Source: Siphlonurus alternatus (Eukaryota; Arthropoda; Insecta; Ephemeroptera; Siphlonuridae). Taken from it: a stretch of 64,000 nucleotides of DNA. Of this stretch, positions 61,913 to 64,000 are shown piece by piece. A program made the position numbers and the translations under genes. The stretch lies in the NCBI GenBank assembly GCA_949825025.1, contig OX463780.1:44124979-44188978 (forward strand), read 5' to 3'. Positions within the stretch are counted from its first letter, which is position 1. The number at the start of each line of letters is the position of its first letter. A model generated the notes under the pieces. It ran no database searches, had not been told where the DNA came from, and worked only from the letters and a program-made list of their open reading frames with translations.

Positions 61913-62999
61913 AAGTAGCAATGCATTAAAGCATGAAAATGTGTTTCTATAATGTTGATATATTGAGAGTTATATATACTGTAATGTAGTTCACACTTTT
62001 TTAATGTAAATTTTATTTAATGGTTTATTGATGGTTACACTGAACTTATAATACAAATTAAAATATTTTTGGAAGATCTAAAATGTATATTCATAATTAT
62101 TTACATTAAATTTAAAAAAAATAACAATAATTCAAGAATAATAAAAAATTATACTAGTTATAAAACATAATTCAATATATGTTTCAGTTAATAAAGTATA
62201 CCTAAAAATACATTATATATTTCAGAGCCTTAACATATTGTCAATGCTACTAATTTTCCTATCGAAAAAATATTTGCATTCTTTGTTAATGGTATTATAG
62301 CTTTACTGTTAATGTACTTCAGTTTGTGTTAAATATTAAATTAAGTATGAGATATTTCTGATGTAATCCATATATTTTTATTAATATAAAATGAAAATTA
62401 AATGAAAATTTTGATTTAAATAATTAAATTAGTACATGGTTGAATAAAAATCAATATCAACAGTCATTTGTTCTCGTGTCAACAGTGAGTAAGGTCAAGA
62501 ACCTTCTGATATTCGCATATTTTGAGCCTCCACTTCCTTTTCGCACTATCTCTTCTTCTACATGTTGTTTGGCTGCTTCGGTCCATCGCGTTTAGGTGAT
62601 CGTCACGTCAGTGACCCCTATTACTTCTTTCTCTCCACACATAATTTCGCACTTTAACTCTTATGACAGAAGTAGACGGCAATCTGTCAACCGTCACACT
62701 CTAATGCTAAAATCTAGTAAGATGTTAATGATTTTGATATAAAGTTTATTGTATCATTAATATTATATAATTGTTAATAATTAAAAATTAATTTTTTTTA
62801 TGAACATTTAATTTTAACTGTATGAAGATAAATTATTCCTTTTAATTGTAAAAAAAAAATGTTTTATTTTAACTCTTTGAAGATAAGTGATTTTTTTTAA
62901 ATGAATTTAAAAATGAGATTTTTTAATTTTTTTATATATTCATTGCGGTTTTTTTAAGTTAAAGATACGAGGCAGTTGCTAAAATATTCCCATTTAACT

Positions 63000-63144
63000 C
63001 TCAAGTTGTGCACATTGTAACGGTATATCTGCCGGCCTACCGCCCTGCACCATGTAGGGTCTAGGGCGCGCCAGGGCGCGGGTGCCTTGCTGCTCTTCGT
63101 GGTTCACCATCAGCCACCTTAGTGACCCAGTTTGAGAATCACTG
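63000..63144. mobile_element. Possible hAT-like remnant
   Basis: Read on the minus strand from 63144, the sequence begins CAGTGATTCTCAAACTGGGT, close to the CAGTGGTTCTCAA end of hAT (Charlie-like) elements. A GC-rich stretch (CTAGGGCGCGCCAGGGCGCG) follows. The other end was not found. A 66-codon minus frame across it (62994-63194) has no recognisable domain. Confidence 0.3.
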
Positions 63145-64000
63145 ATCTGCACGTACGCTTCACGTTTGGAATCCATCGTAATTTTCATTGTCATTAGTTG
63201 TTAATCTTTCTATCGAATTCAATTAAAAATATTTGCATATTTTGTTAATGGTTTAGCTTTACTGTTATATTTATTTTTGCAACAAGTTTTTTATTTTATT
63301 TATTTTACAAGAGTAGCCATTATAGTGTCACTATTCCTATAATAAATTATTTAAAAAAACATATAAAAGTCAATAAATATGCTTCCAACTTGTTTAGATA
63401 ACAAAAATCAGCTGTCTTTTTTTTACACGAGTAAAAAAGGTCAAACTGTTCAATATTTTCAGTTCTCCAGCTCATTCAAATTTCAACAAGACTTTTAGAT
63501 TAGTGTTCAAAACATAGCTTATTTTGAGAGTGTCTGAATATATGTAAGTGACTATAATAGACAGCTAGAGAATACACTTTGTGTTTTTATTAAAAAATAA
63601 TCCTGATGCTCTTCATTTTTCATTTTAAAATAGCCTGATAATAAAACGATGAGAATAATCATGTGGATTCATGCTTCTGTAGAAATTTAATTTCAAATTT
63701 GGTGAAGAAAATTGAAGTTTCATCAGGGTTTTATAGGCTATACAACCCTAAAGTTGCATGATGTTTCTAATTACAACCAACTTAATTTAGACTATCTAAT
63801 GTGAGAAGAAAATAAATGAAAATACTGTAACTATACATCATTATATTCTAGCTATTAATTTAATCACTGATCTTAATAATAATTCATCTAGATGGCATAT
63901 TTCCCAGCTTTAAATCATTAAAAATTCAAGAAACAAAACTTATTAAACTGTATTTAAGCTTCATTTTAATACAACTGTTGGCAAAATTTCAAATGTTAGA

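Larger units (their letters stand above)
56991..64000. other. Gene-poor right end of the window
   Basis: AT-rich with a GATAA-repeat patch (about 57594-57620), a GTCACGTGAC palindrome near 58431-58440, one family A hairpin, one truncated retroposon, the orphan exon candidate at 61443 and the hAT-like remnant at 63000. No complete gene is visible. Confidence 0.4.

Overview
This is an AT-rich (roughly 70 percent A+T by eye) nuclear window from an animal, almost certainly an arthropod. The evidence is spliced genes with canonical GT/AG introns, an Unc-4/Uncx homeobox gene, and two secreted chitin-binding (CBM14/peritrophin A) genes whose six-cysteine pattern is typical of arthropod cuticle or gut-matrix proteins. 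I cannot name the order or species. Four protein-coding genes can be assembled, all on the minus strand, and all occupy the left 36 kb.

Layout: (1) 1231-4450, an unc-4 homologue in three exons, 299 residues, with a homeodomain and a C-terminal Groucho-type eh1 motif. A GC-richer 5' flank (about 4700-4950) holds two RFX X-box palindromes. (2) 4951-17071, a gene-poor stretch with AT repeats and several short hairpin (MITE-like) elements. (3) 17072-19579, a two-exon type II membrane protein of 342 residues related to alpha-1,4-galactosyltransferase (A4GALT/Gb3 synthase). (4) 21148-22609, a small secreted protein with two CBM14 domains (185 residues). (5) 26160-35692, a large paralogue of it: five coding exons, 1526 residues, eight CBM14 domains, two low-complexity repeat blocks and a Thr-rich mucin-like block. 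The two CBM14 genes share first-exon architecture: a noncoding upstream exon is implied, a similar signal peptide follows, and both have a phase-1 intron after residue 37-38. They are a tandem duplication. (6) 36-64 kb, no protein gene I can support. It holds AT-rich DNA, microsatellites, hairpin elements, non-LTR retrotransposon tails, a few GC-richer islands and one possible distal 5' UTR exon near 47.8 kb.

The most striking non-genic feature is the density of long inverted repeats. A 2.28 kb near-perfect foldback element with about 130-bp internal tandem repeats and TA flanks sits inside intron 1 of the large CBM14 gene. A composite palindrome of about 0.9 kb, with another hairpin nested in one arm, lies just upstream of the small one. 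Several families recur, including elements bounded by TTAA, a 321-bp family carrying paired TGACGTCA octamers, and a family related to the sequence TGGGCGCGATTCACG. Transcription of the CBM14 locus would produce very long double-stranded RNA from these introns.

Gene structures were built by hand from splice signals, reading phase and protein similarity recalled from family knowledge. No database search was run.
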